Source of the DNA: Acidiphilium sp. C61
Lineage (GTDB): Bacteria; Pseudomonadota; Alphaproteobacteria; Acetobacterales; Acetobacteraceae
Reading direction: 5' to 3'
NCBI RefSeq assembly: GCF_902712915.1
Contig: NZ_CACTIA010000003.1
Span: forward strand, 151,815-215,814
Length of the DNA stretch: 64,000 nt
Every line of letters begins with the position of its first letter. The first letter of the stretch is position 1. Both the position numbers and the translations under genes were made by a program. A model generated the notes under the pieces. That model did no database searches. It saw only the letters and a program-made list of their open reading frames with translations, and had not been told where the DNA came from. Shown one piece after another: positions 56,610-64,000 of the stretch.

Positions 56610-58040
56610 CACTACTTTGGCAGAAATCTGATTTTTAGGATTCCCATGGCACGGATTGCGTGATTCATGGGGAGCCAGCTTTGATGGAGGCTGGCGATGG
56701 ACGAGGACTGGCAGGGAGATCTGGAGCGGTGGCTTGCCCCTTATCTGAAAGGTCTGGGCAACAAGACGCGACGACGGATGTGCCCGGCTTATATCGCCGG
56801 CTTGATCGGGCCGGGTGATCGCAAAAGCATCCAGCCCATGGCGGCCCGGTCGGACGCCATTTCCTATGACCGGCTGCATCATTTCATCGGGGCTGGTCTG
56901 TGGGACAGCGCGCCACTGGAAGCGACCTTGTGGGACCAAGCGGATAAATTGGTTGGTGGCAATGAAGCCTGGCTGATCATCGACGACACCGCCTTGCCCA
57001 AGAAGGGTAAGGCCTCGGTTGGCGTCGCGCCGCAATATGCTACGGCGCTCGGCAAGAATGCCAACTGTCAGACGCTGGTGTCGGTGACGCTGGCTTCGGG
57101 CGCAGTTCCGCTCATGCTGAGCTTGCGGTTATTTCTGCCGGAAAGCTGGACGAGCGATATCGCGCGCATGGACAAGGCGGGCGTGCCTGCCTGTTTCCAG
57201 GAATACCGCACAAAGCCCGAGATCGCGATCGAGGAGATCGATCGCGTCATCGCTGCCGGCGTGCGCTTCGGCTGTGTGCTGGCCGATGCCGGTTACGGGC
57301 TGTCGGCTCCGTTCCGGCAGGCGCTGAGTACACGCGGCCTTTGCTGGGCTGTCGGCATCCCCCGGCACCAGAAGGTCTATCCGGCGGATGTGCAGCTGAT
57401 CTTCCCGGTCGCAGGCCGCGGTCGCCCACGGGTGCGTCATGTGCCCGACGTCAAATCCATGGCGGCACAAGCGATGCTCGAAGGCGCGAAGTGGCGGCAG
57501 CTCGGTTGGCGCAAGGGAACAAAGGGGCGTCTGACAGCCCGCTTTGCCGCCATGAGGGTACGCATTGCTGATGGCGCGCCCCAGCGAATCGGTTCTGCCG
57601 GTGCCCAGCACATGCCGGGAGAGGAAGCCTGGCTGGTGGGTGAGCATCGCTCGAATGGCGAACGAAAATACTATCTCTCGAACCTGCCTGCCGACACCCC
57701 GATCAGAGCTCTGGCTGGCGCCATCAAGGCGCGCTGGATCTGCGAGCAGGCCCATCAGCAACTCAAAGAGGAACTCGGCTTGGACCACTTCGAGGGCCGA
57801 TCCTGGACTGGCCTCCACCGCCATGCCCTGATGACGATGATGGCCTACGCCTTCTTGCAATCCCGAAGGCTCGCTCAGGCGGGACGGAAAAAAAAGAGTC
57901 CCCGGTCCGCCTCCCCAACCCACCCTGCCAGCAGTGCGCCAAGCCATCCTTGACCGTCTTTCTCGCTCACCGCCGCGGCATTGCCCTCATTGCGGATGTA
58001 GCCTCATCGGACATCACAACAAACTTCTGCCAAAGTAGTG
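56610..58040 (+). mobile_element. IS701-family element copy B (left arm)
   Basis: 1431 bp with CACTACTTTGGCAGAA inverted ends and 4-bp duplication TTAG (56606-56609 and 58041-58044), matching the YTAR preference of the family. Confidence 0.93.
56697..57953 (+). CDS. IS701-family transposase (copy B), 3' end out of frame
   Basis: A 418-residue DDE transposase: D in WLIIDDTALPKKGK, D in VLADAGYGLSAPF, E in QLKEELGLDHFEGRSW; MTMMAYAFLQSRR precedes the end. At a run of eight A (about 57889-57896) the frame yields SPRSASPTHPASSAPSHP and stops. With seven A it would continue RVPGPPPQPTLPAVRQAILDR and finish with the CPHCGCSLIGHHNKLLPK zinc-ribbon ending typical of IS701. Copy C has seven A but an extra C four codons later. 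The slip may be programmed or an error. Confidence 0.9.
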   Translation: MDEDWQGDLERWLAPYLKGLGNKTRRRMCPAYIAGLIGPGDRKSIQPMAARSDAISYDRLHHFIGAGLWDSAPLEATLWDQADKLVGGNEAWLIIDDTALPKKGKASVGVAPQYATALGKNANCQTLVSVTLASGAVPLMLSLRLFLPESWTSDIARMDKAGVPACFQEYRTKPEIAIEEIDRVIAAGVRFGCVLADAGYGLSAPFRQALSTRGLCWAVGIPRHQKVYPADVQLIFPVAGRGRPRVRHVPDVKSMAAQAMLEGAKWRQLGWRKGTKGRLTARFAAMRVRIADGAPQRIGSAGAQHMPGEEAWLVGEHRSNGERKYYLSNLPADTPIRALAGAIKARWICEQAHQQLKEELGLDHFEGRSWTGLHRHALMTMMAYAFLQSRRLAQAGRKKKSPRSASPTHPASSAPSHP

Positions 58041-58044
58041 TTAG

Positions 58045-58267
58045 GGGTGCAGGGAGCGATCAAGTTCTGATCAGCTTTGGATCCGCTCGAAGCCGCACGC
58101 CGACACAACGCCCTGAGCAGCGAGGCGCACGGCGATTGTAGTGGGTTACGCCATCGATAGCGCGGAGGATCTGGCGCTACACCACTTCTATCGCCGTGGC
58201 ATGGCGCTCGGCTGCGGCGTGCGGCTTCGGCGACCAAAGCTGATCAGACTTGATCGCTCCTGCACCC
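58045..58267. mobile_element. Miniature IS1634-like element at the palindrome centre
   Basis: Terminal inverted repeats of about 58 bases run from GTTAGGGGTGCAGG at the left edge and match the complement of the right edge except for four single-base indels. The core (58141-58206) encodes GYAIDSAEDLALHHFYRRGMA, clearly from an IS1634-type transposase (compare YAIDGAEDLALHHFYRAMA at 26767-28410). About 230 bp in total, so it is a deletion derivative without its own transposase. Confidence 0.75.
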
Positions 58268-58271
58268 CTAA

Positions 58272-59701
58272 CACACTTGGCAGAAGTTTGTTGTGATGTC
58301 CGATGAGGCTACATCCGCAATGAGGGCAATGCCGGCGGCGGTGAGCGAGAAAGACGGTCAAGGATGGCTTGGCGCACTGCTGGCAGGGTGGGTTGGGGGA
58401 GGCGGACCGGGGACTCTTTTTTTCCGTCCCGCCTGAGCGAGCCTTCGGGATTGCAAGAAGGCGTAGGCCATCATCGTCATCAGGGCATGGCGGTGGAGGC
58501 CAGTCCAGGATCGGCCCTCGAAGTGGTCCAAGCCGAGTTCCTCTTTGAGTTGCTGATGGGCCTGCTCGCAGATCCAGCGCGCCTTGATGGCGCCAGCCAG
58601 AGCTCTGATCGGGGTGTCGGCAGGCAGGTTCGAGAGATAGTATTTTCGTTCGCCATTCGAGCGATGCTCACCCACCAGCCAGGCTTCCTCTCCCGGCATG
58701 TGCTGGGCACCGGCAGAACCGATTCGCTGGGGCGCGCCATCAGCAATGCGTACCCTCATGGCGGCAAAGCGGGCTGTCAGACGCCCCTTTGTTCCCTTGC
58801 GCCAACCGAGCTGCCGCCACTTCGCGCCTTCGAGCATCGCTTGTGCCGCCATGGATTTGACGTCGGGCACATGACGCACCCGTGGGCGACCGCGGCCTGC
58901 GACCGGGAAGATCAGCTGCACATCCGCCGGATAGACCTTCTGGTGCCGGGGGATGCCGACAGCCCAGCAAAGGCCGCGTGTACTCAGCGCCTGCCGGAAC
59001 GGAGCCGACAGCCCGTAACCGGCATCGGCCAGCACACAGCCGAAGCGCACGCCGGCAGCGATGACGCGATCGATCTCCTCGATCGCGATCTCGGGCTTTG
59101 TGCGGTATTCCTGGAAACAGGCAGGCACGCCCGCCTTGTCCATGCGCGCGATATCGCTCGTCCAGCTTTCCGGCAGAAATAACCGCAAGCTCAGCATGAG
59201 CGGAACTGCGCCCGAAGCCAGCGTCACCGACACCAGCGTCTGACAGTTGGCATTCTTGCCGAGCGCCGTAGCATATTGCGGCGCGACGCCAACCGAGGCC
59301 TTACCCTTCTTGGGCAAGGCGGTGTCGTCGATGATCAGCCAGGCTTCATTGCCACCAACCAATTTATCCGCTTGGTCCCACAAGGTCGCTTCCAGTGGCG
59401 CGCTGTCCCACAGACCAGCCCCGATGAAATGATGCAGCCGGTCATAGGAAATGGCGTCCGACCGGGCCGCCATGGGCTGGATGCTTTTGCGATCACCCGG
59501 CCCGATCAAGCCGGCGATATAAGCCGGGCACATCCGTCGTCGCGTCTTGTTGCCCAGACCTTTCAGATAAGGGGCAAGCCACCGCTCCAGATCTCCCTGC
59601 CAGTCCTCGTCCATCGCCAGCCTCCATCAAAGCTGGCTCCCCATGAATCACGCAATCCGTGCCATGGGAATCCTAAAAATCAGATTTCTGCCAAAGTAGT
59701 G
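58272..59701 (-). mobile_element. IS701-family element copy C (right arm)
   Basis: Mirror of copy B with CTAA (58268-58271 and 59702-59705) as the same target duplication. The inner tip reads CACACTTGG instead of CACTACTTTGG, a two-base loss. Confidence 0.9.
58358..59614 (-). CDS. IS701-family transposase (copy C), 3' end out of frame
   Basis: As copy B through RRLAQAGRKK, then RVPGPPPP (seven A, in frame) before an extra C shifts it into THPASSAPSHP and a stop. Each copy therefore lacks the zinc-ribbon tail through a different single-base difference, which is more easily explained by sequence error or relaxed need for the tail than by parallel mutation. Catalytic D-D-E residues are intact. 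Confidence 0.9.
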   Translation of the reverse strand: MDEDWQGDLERWLAPYLKGLGNKTRRRMCPAYIAGLIGPGDRKSIQPMAARSDAISYDRLHHFIGAGLWDSAPLEATLWDQADKLVGGNEAWLIIDDTALPKKGKASVGVAPQYATALGKNANCQTLVSVTLASGAVPLMLSLRLFLPESWTSDIARMDKAGVPACFQEYRTKPEIAIEEIDRVIAAGVRFGCVLADAGYGLSAPFRQALSTRGLCWAVGIPRHQKVYPADVQLIFPVAGRGRPRVRHVPDVKSMAAQAMLEGAKWRQLGWRKGTKGRLTARFAAMRVRIADGAPQRIGSAGAQHMPGEEAWLVGEHRSNGERKYYLSNLPADTPIRALAGAIKARWICEQAHQQLKEELGLDHFEGRSWTGLHRHALMTMMAYAFLQSRRLAQAGRKKRVPGPPPPTHPASSAPSHP

Positions 59702-59711
59702 CTAACATCTA

Positions 59712-61317
59712 GCCTCCTCGACGCCGCGAGTGGAACTTCGGCGGTTCCTGAAAGTGGCGTGACCACCACCGCAGGTAGCAGCCCTGCCACGCTGGGGCCA
59801 GTTTCTTGGTTCGGCTGGAGTGCCGTTTCTTCGTCCCGGCCTGATCGTGCGCGGGGCGTCGTGCACAGCCGCGGTCAAGAATGGCCGCAGGCCATCGCGT
59901 AGCGACGCGCAGCGTTCTTGACGGCGGCGAGCACGGCGCCAGTCTTGAGGCAGACGGGCCGAGCAGCCGCATCCCGCAGTCCGATCGCGCATTGGCGCGG
60001 CATGCGGTGCCAGCCCGCACGGGACACTCTGATTGCGCGGAGCACCGCCATGGCAAGCAGCGACATCTTCACCCTCGGCCTCGGACTGACCCCACCCTGG
60101 CGCGTGGTCGACCAGCGGTTGGAAACCGACTACCAGCCGCATGAGTTGCATCTGGCCGTCGCCGCCGACCCAGGCGCCCGCTTCCCCTGCCCAACCTGCG
60201 GCCGGCTGTGCAAACCGCACGACTGGAAGGAACTGAGCTGGCGGCACCTCAACTTCTTTCAGCACGCCTGCATCATCGAGGCCCGTGTGCCACGCACCGA
60301 CTGTCCGGAGCACGGCGTACTCCGCATTGCTGTGCCTTGGGCACGTCCCGACAGCGGCTTCACGCTGTTGTTCGAGCAGGCCGCGCTGGCTCTGATGCGC
60401 GAGATGCCGGTTGCCGCTGCCGCGCGCATCATCGGCGTCACCGACCAGCGGCTGTGGCGCATTCTGCGGTACTATGTCGGCCGGGCGATCGAGCGGCTCG
60501 ATCTCAGCGGGGTCGAGGCGATCGCACTCGACGAAACCGCGGCCAAGCGAGGCCACAGCTACGTCACCGTGTTCATTGACCTCGATGCGGCCGAGCGCCC
60601 GGTGCTGTTCGTCACCCCCGGAAAGGGTAAGGAATGCATGACCGCCTTCCGGGCCTTCCTGGCGGAGCACGGCGGCGAGGCCCGCCGCATCGCCGAGGTG
60701 GTGTGTGACATGTCGGCGGCCTTCCTTGCTGCTGCGGCGGAGAGCTTCCCGCAGGCCTCGGTCACCGTGGACTGGTTCCACGTCGTGCAGATCTTCACCA
60801 CCGCGGTCGAGCAGGTGCGGCGCGCCGAGGCGCATCAGCACAACCTGCCCAAGGGGGTACGCTGGGCCACGTTGAAGCGACCGGAAAACCTGACCATGGC
60901 CCAGCGGCAGGCGCTCGACCAGTTGGAGAACAGCGGCTTCGCCACAGCCGAAGCCTATCGCGCCAAGGAGATGCTGCGCTGGGTTCGCCTGGCCGCAACG
61001 CCACAGGCCGCGCGCTGGCGGCTGACCAACTTCCTCAACCACGTCACCGCCCGGCTGGACGATCCCGACCACCTGCTCGATCCTGTTCGACAGGCCGTCG
61101 ATACCGTACGGCGCAATGCCAAGCGGATCATTCGACGCTGGAAGTCAGGCCATTCCAATGCCCGCCTCGAAGCGCTCAATGGGCTGTTCCAGGCAGCCCG
61201 CGCTCGCGCCCGAGGCTATCGCAACACCGCTACCTTCGCGTGCATCATCTACCTGCTCGGCGCGCCCATCAACGCCATGCTCGACGTCTTCCATTCCACT
61301 TGAGACGTCGAAGAGCC
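59712..61317 (+). mobile_element. ISL3-family element copy C (right arm)
   Basis: A 1606-bp mirror of copy B with AACATCTA duplications (59704-59711 and 61318-61325). Same ends as copy A. Confidence 0.95.
60050..61303 (+). CDS. ISL3-family transposase (copy C)
   Basis: A 417-residue transposase identical to copies A and B, with CPTCGRLC zinc finger, LDETAAKRG, CDMSAAF and LEALNGL catalytic segments. Oriented towards the slipin gene. Confidence 0.94.
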   Translation: MASSDIFTLGLGLTPPWRVVDQRLETDYQPHELHLAVAADPGARFPCPTCGRLCKPHDWKELSWRHLNFFQHACIIEARVPRTDCPEHGVLRIAVPWARPDSGFTLLFEQAALALMREMPVAAAARIIGVTDQRLWRILRYYVGRAIERLDLSGVEAIALDETAAKRGHSYVTVFIDLDAAERPVLFVTPGKGKECMTAFRAFLAEHGGEARRIAEVVCDMSAAFLAAAAESFPQASVTVDWFHVVQIFTTAVEQVRRAEAHQHNLPKGVRWATLKRPENLTMAQRQALDQLENSGFATAEAYRAKEMLRWVRLAATPQAARWRLTNFLNHVTARLDDPDHLLDPVRQAVDTVRRNAKRIIRRWKSGHSNARLEALNGLFQAARARARGYRNTATFACIIYLLGAPINAMLDVFHST

Positions 61318-61477
61318 AACATCTATAGACTAAATCCCGATATGGATATGGGTCTATAGATGGATAAACGGAGATGGTCATGCCCAAGACATCAAGCGCC
61401 GCACGACATCCCATACCCCGCGGGCCGGATCGGCTGGATCGGAGCCGTTTCTCCCTACAGAGCAGGTGACAGTGTGG

Positions 61478-62314
61478 TCACGCATTCGCATCTGGCACAC
61501 TCAGCGGGACGCCTTTCAGGGGCAACGCGCGATCGGCGCCGTTTGCGCCAGCCGGTTTGCCGGCCTTATCAAGCAGCTCGAGGAACGGTTTGATAATGTC
61601 GATTGGCATCGGGAAAACGACCGTCGAATTCTGTTCGGCGCCGATCTCCGTCAGCGTTTGCAGATAGCGCAACTGCATTGCGGCTGGGACGCTTCCCAGG
61701 ATCTGCGCGGCGTTGACCAAGGTTTGGGATGCCTGGAACTCGGCTTCCGCGTGAATGATCTTGGCACGCCGGTCGCGTTCCGCTTCCGCCTGTTTGGCGA
61801 TGGCCCGCACCATGTTGTCAGTCAGTTCTACCGTTCTGATCTCGACGTTGCTGACCTTGATGCCCCAGGTTTCGGTCTGCGCGTCGAGAATGCTCTGGAC
61901 ATCGGCGCTGAGCTTCTTTCGCTCGGACAGCATCTCATCGAGCTCATGCTGCCCGAGCACGGCACGTAACGTGGTCTGTGCGAGCATGTTGGTGGCTGGC
62001 AGATAGTTTTGGACGTGGATAATCGCCTTCTCTGGATCGACGACGTTGAAATACAATACGGCGTCGACCTTCATCGACACGTTGTCATGCGAGATCACGT
62101 CCTGGCTGGGGATCTCGATGACGCGAATGCGCAGATCGACCCGAACCATTTCCTGGAAGAAGGGGAGAAGCAGCACAAGGCCTGGACCCCGCACCCTTTG
62201 AAAGCGCCCAAGGGTAAAGACCACGGCGCGCTCATACTCACGCAGAATTTTCACCGTGGCGGCGAGAACAACAAGCGCAGCCAGAACCAGGACCGGGACG
62301 ACATAAAGAAACAA
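61478..62314 (-). CDS. Slipin (SPFH/stomatin-like membrane protein), intact copy
   Basis: A 278-residue protein: an N-terminal membrane anchor (FLYVVPVLVLAALVVLAATV), then the SPFH domain with YERAVVFTLGRFQRVRGPG, the slipin signature RIRVIEIPSQDVISHDNVSMKVDAVLYFNVVDPEKAI, QTTLRAVLGQHELDEMLSERKKL and VEIRTVELTDNMVRAIAKQAEAERDRRAKIIHAEAE. Slipins form cap-like membrane oligomers and are often paired with an NfeD protease partner; none is present here. The start is TTG 62314 with AAAGGAGC upstream. The MITE-like element ends 20 bases before it. This arm holds the unbroken version. Confidence 0.93.
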   Translation of the reverse strand: MFLYVVPVLVLAALVVLAATVKILREYERAVVFTLGRFQRVRGPGLVLLLPFFQEMVRVDLRIRVIEIPSQDVISHDNVSMKVDAVLYFNVVDPEKAIIHVQNYLPATNMLAQTTLRAVLGQHELDEMLSERKKLSADVQSILDAQTETWGIKVSNVEIRTVELTDNMVRAIAKQAEAERDRRAKIIHAEAEFQASQTLVNAAQILGSVPAAMQLRYLQTLTEIGAEQNSTVVFPMPIDIIKPFLELLDKAGKPAGANGADRALPLKGVPLSVPDANA

Positions 62315-62334
62315 GGCACTGCTCCTTTCCGACC

Positions 62335-62449
62335 TAGTGTCCCGAATCTGAAATCTGATGGATTTTATATTCGGGACATTAGAAAATCAGTAACTTAATG
62401 ACCTCCTTATCCCTGAAATTCACCCACGAATTTCAGGGGCAGGACACTA
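62335..62449. mobile_element. 115-bp MITE-like element (right arm)
   Basis: Mirror of 53864-53978 with the same TAGTGTCC terminal repeats and internal hairpins, 20 bases upstream of the intact slipin. Confidence 0.6.
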
Positions 62450-62929
62450 GCGGAAGACATTCAGCGCGGTAGATGGGGATCTGCCAAATGCTCGGTCGGC
62501 ACGCCGTCCGGCCGGTCACGTCGGAACGCACCGGGCCGATTTTGGAATGCAAGGCAGACTACGCGCGGCCGCACTTCCGCGGCAGACTCGGAAATTACTC
62601 ATTGGTGAGGGGCGGCCGCAACTGAATGTCAATCGGAAGTACTTACCTCTATAGCTATCCGATGCCATTCACGAGTATAGGTGTTTCTATATCCGAATAA
62701 TCGGCAAGTCATACCGCGCTCATCATTGATCCGAAACGAGCAGATCGGGGCGATGCGTGCGCGGACCTGTACACGTAGTCCCGGAGGTCGCCGCCCCGGC
62801 GCGCAGAGGCCGGTAGTTTCCGACCCTGACGCTAATTTCGAAATTGTCCTATGGTCGCATGATCGTTCAGCCTCGTGGGGGTCGATCATGATCCGCCCAT
62901 TGCAGCGATCATAAAAGTCGGGAGCCGAA
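62450..62929. other. Non-coding stretch, mirror of 53383-53863
   Basis: Carries the mirrored recurrent motifs. It differs from the left arm by one C in the TACTTCC(C)GA element. No gene is supported. Confidence 0.4.
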
Positions 62930-63360
62930 ATGACCCGCCCGCAACTGAATGCTCGCTCGCCCTTCGACGCGTTCCTGTTCGCAACCATGGGCGAGGACAG
63001 CAAAGGCCTGGTCGGCAGCGTCCTCTCCGCACTGGCCAGGCTCGATTTCGAGCCGTGGCAGGAAGCTGTGCAGACGCGCCTTGCCGCGATGATCGCCGAT
63101 CTGCCGAACTGGTCGCCCCTGCAGCGGAGCCAGCCTCCATCGCGACCGAGGTGCTGGCCCTCCTGCCCAATCGGGTCGGACACGCGGGAGTTACTGATGC
63201 CACGGCGGCTGTCGGCACGTCGACTACCACGCCGAAAGGCCCGACCGACGGGCGCGAGACTTCCATGACTGAAGCGGAGGATGGCGGCCATGCGATTCCG
63301 CACACCGACGTGCCCGGTGCTGCAGGACCGGCGACCCGATCGATCACCTTACCGCATTGA
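62930..63360 (+). pseudogene. Small conserved gene with the same frameshift (right-arm copy)
   Basis: Identical in layout to 52952-53382: intact MTRPQLNARSPFDAFLF through LPNWS, then the frame is lost and the alternative frame continues to TGA at 63358-63360. Ribosome site GGGAG before ATG 62930. Confidence 0.55.
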
Positions 63361-63378
63361 TGGCAACGGAGGATCTTG

Positions 63379-63798
63379 ATGATAAGGGCCGTTGCGGTGA
63401 TCGCACTGGTTATGGCACCGATCGTTGCCGGTGCGGCGCAGCCCGAAGAGAAGGCCCCAGCGTATCAGGCGCAGATGCAGCCGATGAGCAGTATCGTGGC
63501 GGTCGCTTCGCGCGCCGCGTCGTGCAAGTTGCGAAGTCGGCGGTGGAACGCGCTGATTCAAGGGGCATCGATGATCGAGGCTTATACCCAGGCCGGTGCT
63601 CTGTGGGGGATGCAGGGCAAGTACTTGTCGCTGACCGCCCTGGTTCATTTCGAGAAGATGGGCGATCGCTGCAGCGGATCCGACTTGCCGCCGCCCGGAC
63701 GACACCGGATGCCTGTGCGAGCCTTCGCAATGATCCCTCGATCTTGCGGAGCTTGGACCATCTGGCCGCAATGGAAGGCTGGCCCCAGCATTAAATGA
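63379..63798 (+). CDS. Exported protein of unknown function (right-arm copy)
   Basis: Mirror of 52514-52933, with the same 139 residues, signal peptide and GGAGG ribosome site. It begins 18 bases after the end of the broken small gene, so the two may share a transcript. Confidence 0.65.
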   Translation: MIRAVAVIALVMAPIVAGAAQPEEKAPAYQAQMQPMSSIVAVASRAASCKLRSRRWNALIQGASMIEAYTQAGALWGMQGKYLSLTALVHFEKMGDRCSGSDLPPPGRHRMPVRAFAMIPRSCGAWTIWPQWKAGPSIK

Positions 63799-64000
63799 AG
63801 CGAGGACGTCCGCTGGTGGAAGCCGGGCGTCCGGCGGGACGGGCAGACGATCGATGGTTTCCGAGTCTGTCTGTCGCCGCGTAGGGAAGGATATGTCTGA
63901 ACGCGGTATCCATGCCGCTTCTGGCATTCGGTTGACGCTGCCGCCCGGCCAGGACGTGCAGCAGGCCGATGGTTGCAAGAAACGAAACCGCCCTGGTGGC
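63799..64000. other. Right-arm end at the window edge, no complete gene
   Basis: Mirrors 52309-52513. The left-arm version shows several extra single bases here (for example four C instead of three in CTTCCCC). The DUF3141 fragment that follows on the left would lie beyond the window on this side. Confidence 0.5.

Larger units (their letters stand above)
52309..58044 (+). repeat. Giant inverted duplication, left arm (at least 5.7 kb)
   Basis: Every element here recurs in reverse complement at 58268-64000: secreted protein, broken small gene, MITE-like element, slipin, ISL3 and IS701, in mirrored order with coordinates summing to about 116,311. Differences are scattered single-base indels. 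The left limit cannot be seen because the right arm runs off the window end. Both arms share TSDs and even the same frameshift at the small conserved gene. Confidence 0.95.
58268..64000 (-). repeat. Giant inverted duplication, right arm (runs off the window)
   Basis: Reverse complement of 52309-58044 with scattered single-base indels. Its true outer limit lies beyond the window end. Confidence 0.95.

Overview
The window is high-GC alphaproteobacterial DNA. That reading rests on a 1445-residue CheB/CheR hybrid kinase, CsbD and entericidin stress proteins, a DUF1612 (RHE_PE00001-like) plus WGR pair of the kind seen on rhizobial and related plasmids, and IS families typical of Acetobacteraceae, sphingomonads and Rhizobiales. 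The genus cannot be fixed from this sequence. It looks like an accessory region (plasmid or genomic island). More than half of it is insertion sequences, often nested, and there are no tRNAs, rRNAs or core housekeeping operons.

Layout. 0.9-8.9 kb: accessory cargo, with three toxin-antitoxin modules (RelE/ParE-type, FitAB/VapBC-type, and MazEF with a frameshifted toxin), a proline-rich exported protein, DUF1612 and WGR proteins, and a 2-oxoglutarate/Fe(II) dioxygenase. 9.0-12.9 kb: IS256 with perfect 8-bp target duplications, a GntR regulator cut by an IS110/IS1111 element, and an IS1634 scrap. 13.2-17.5 kb: a CheB-CheR-PAS-histidine kinase-receiver-receiver-LuxR fusion. 17.5-26.2 kb: IS debris, a membrane protein, an IS21 element interrupted by an IS1111 element, and the remains of a second IS21. 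26.2-31.2 kb: an nhaA antiporter gene split by an IS1634-family element that itself carries an IS66 insertion. 31.4-33 kb: very small membrane proteins and an entericidin lipoprotein. 33.6-40.1 kb: one degraded IS5 gene that can be rejoined across IS701 (itself hit by another IS5) and IS256 (itself hit by ISL3). 40.1-45.6 kb: IS110 elements and fragments. 45.9-51.5 kb: a mostly intact gene set of lipoproteins, threonine-rich exported proteins, an XRE regulator, CsbD, a PHB-depolymerase-like esterase and an AI-2E-family transporter. 51.7-52.2 kb: a chimera of two gene fragments.

From about 52.3 kb to the window end lies a giant inverted duplication. Two arms of at least 5.7 kb are nearly perfect reverse complements around about 58.156 kb. 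Each arm carries a secreted protein, a broken small conserved gene, a 115-bp MITE-like element, a slipin gene, an ISL3 and an IS701. The 230-bp centre is a deleted IS1634-like element with its own long terminal repeats. The arms differ mainly by single-base indels, many in homopolymers. Similar indels break the IS701, slipin and mazF genes, so consensus sequencing error has to be excluded before those genes are called dead.

Functionally the non-mobile genes fall into envelope and stress protection (entericidin, CsbD, slipin, glycine-zipper and other small lipoproteins, NhaA), plasmid-type maintenance (toxin-antitoxin pairs), and signalling (hybrid kinase, GntR, XRE). Insertion boundaries with target duplications allow the order of events to be read directly in several places.
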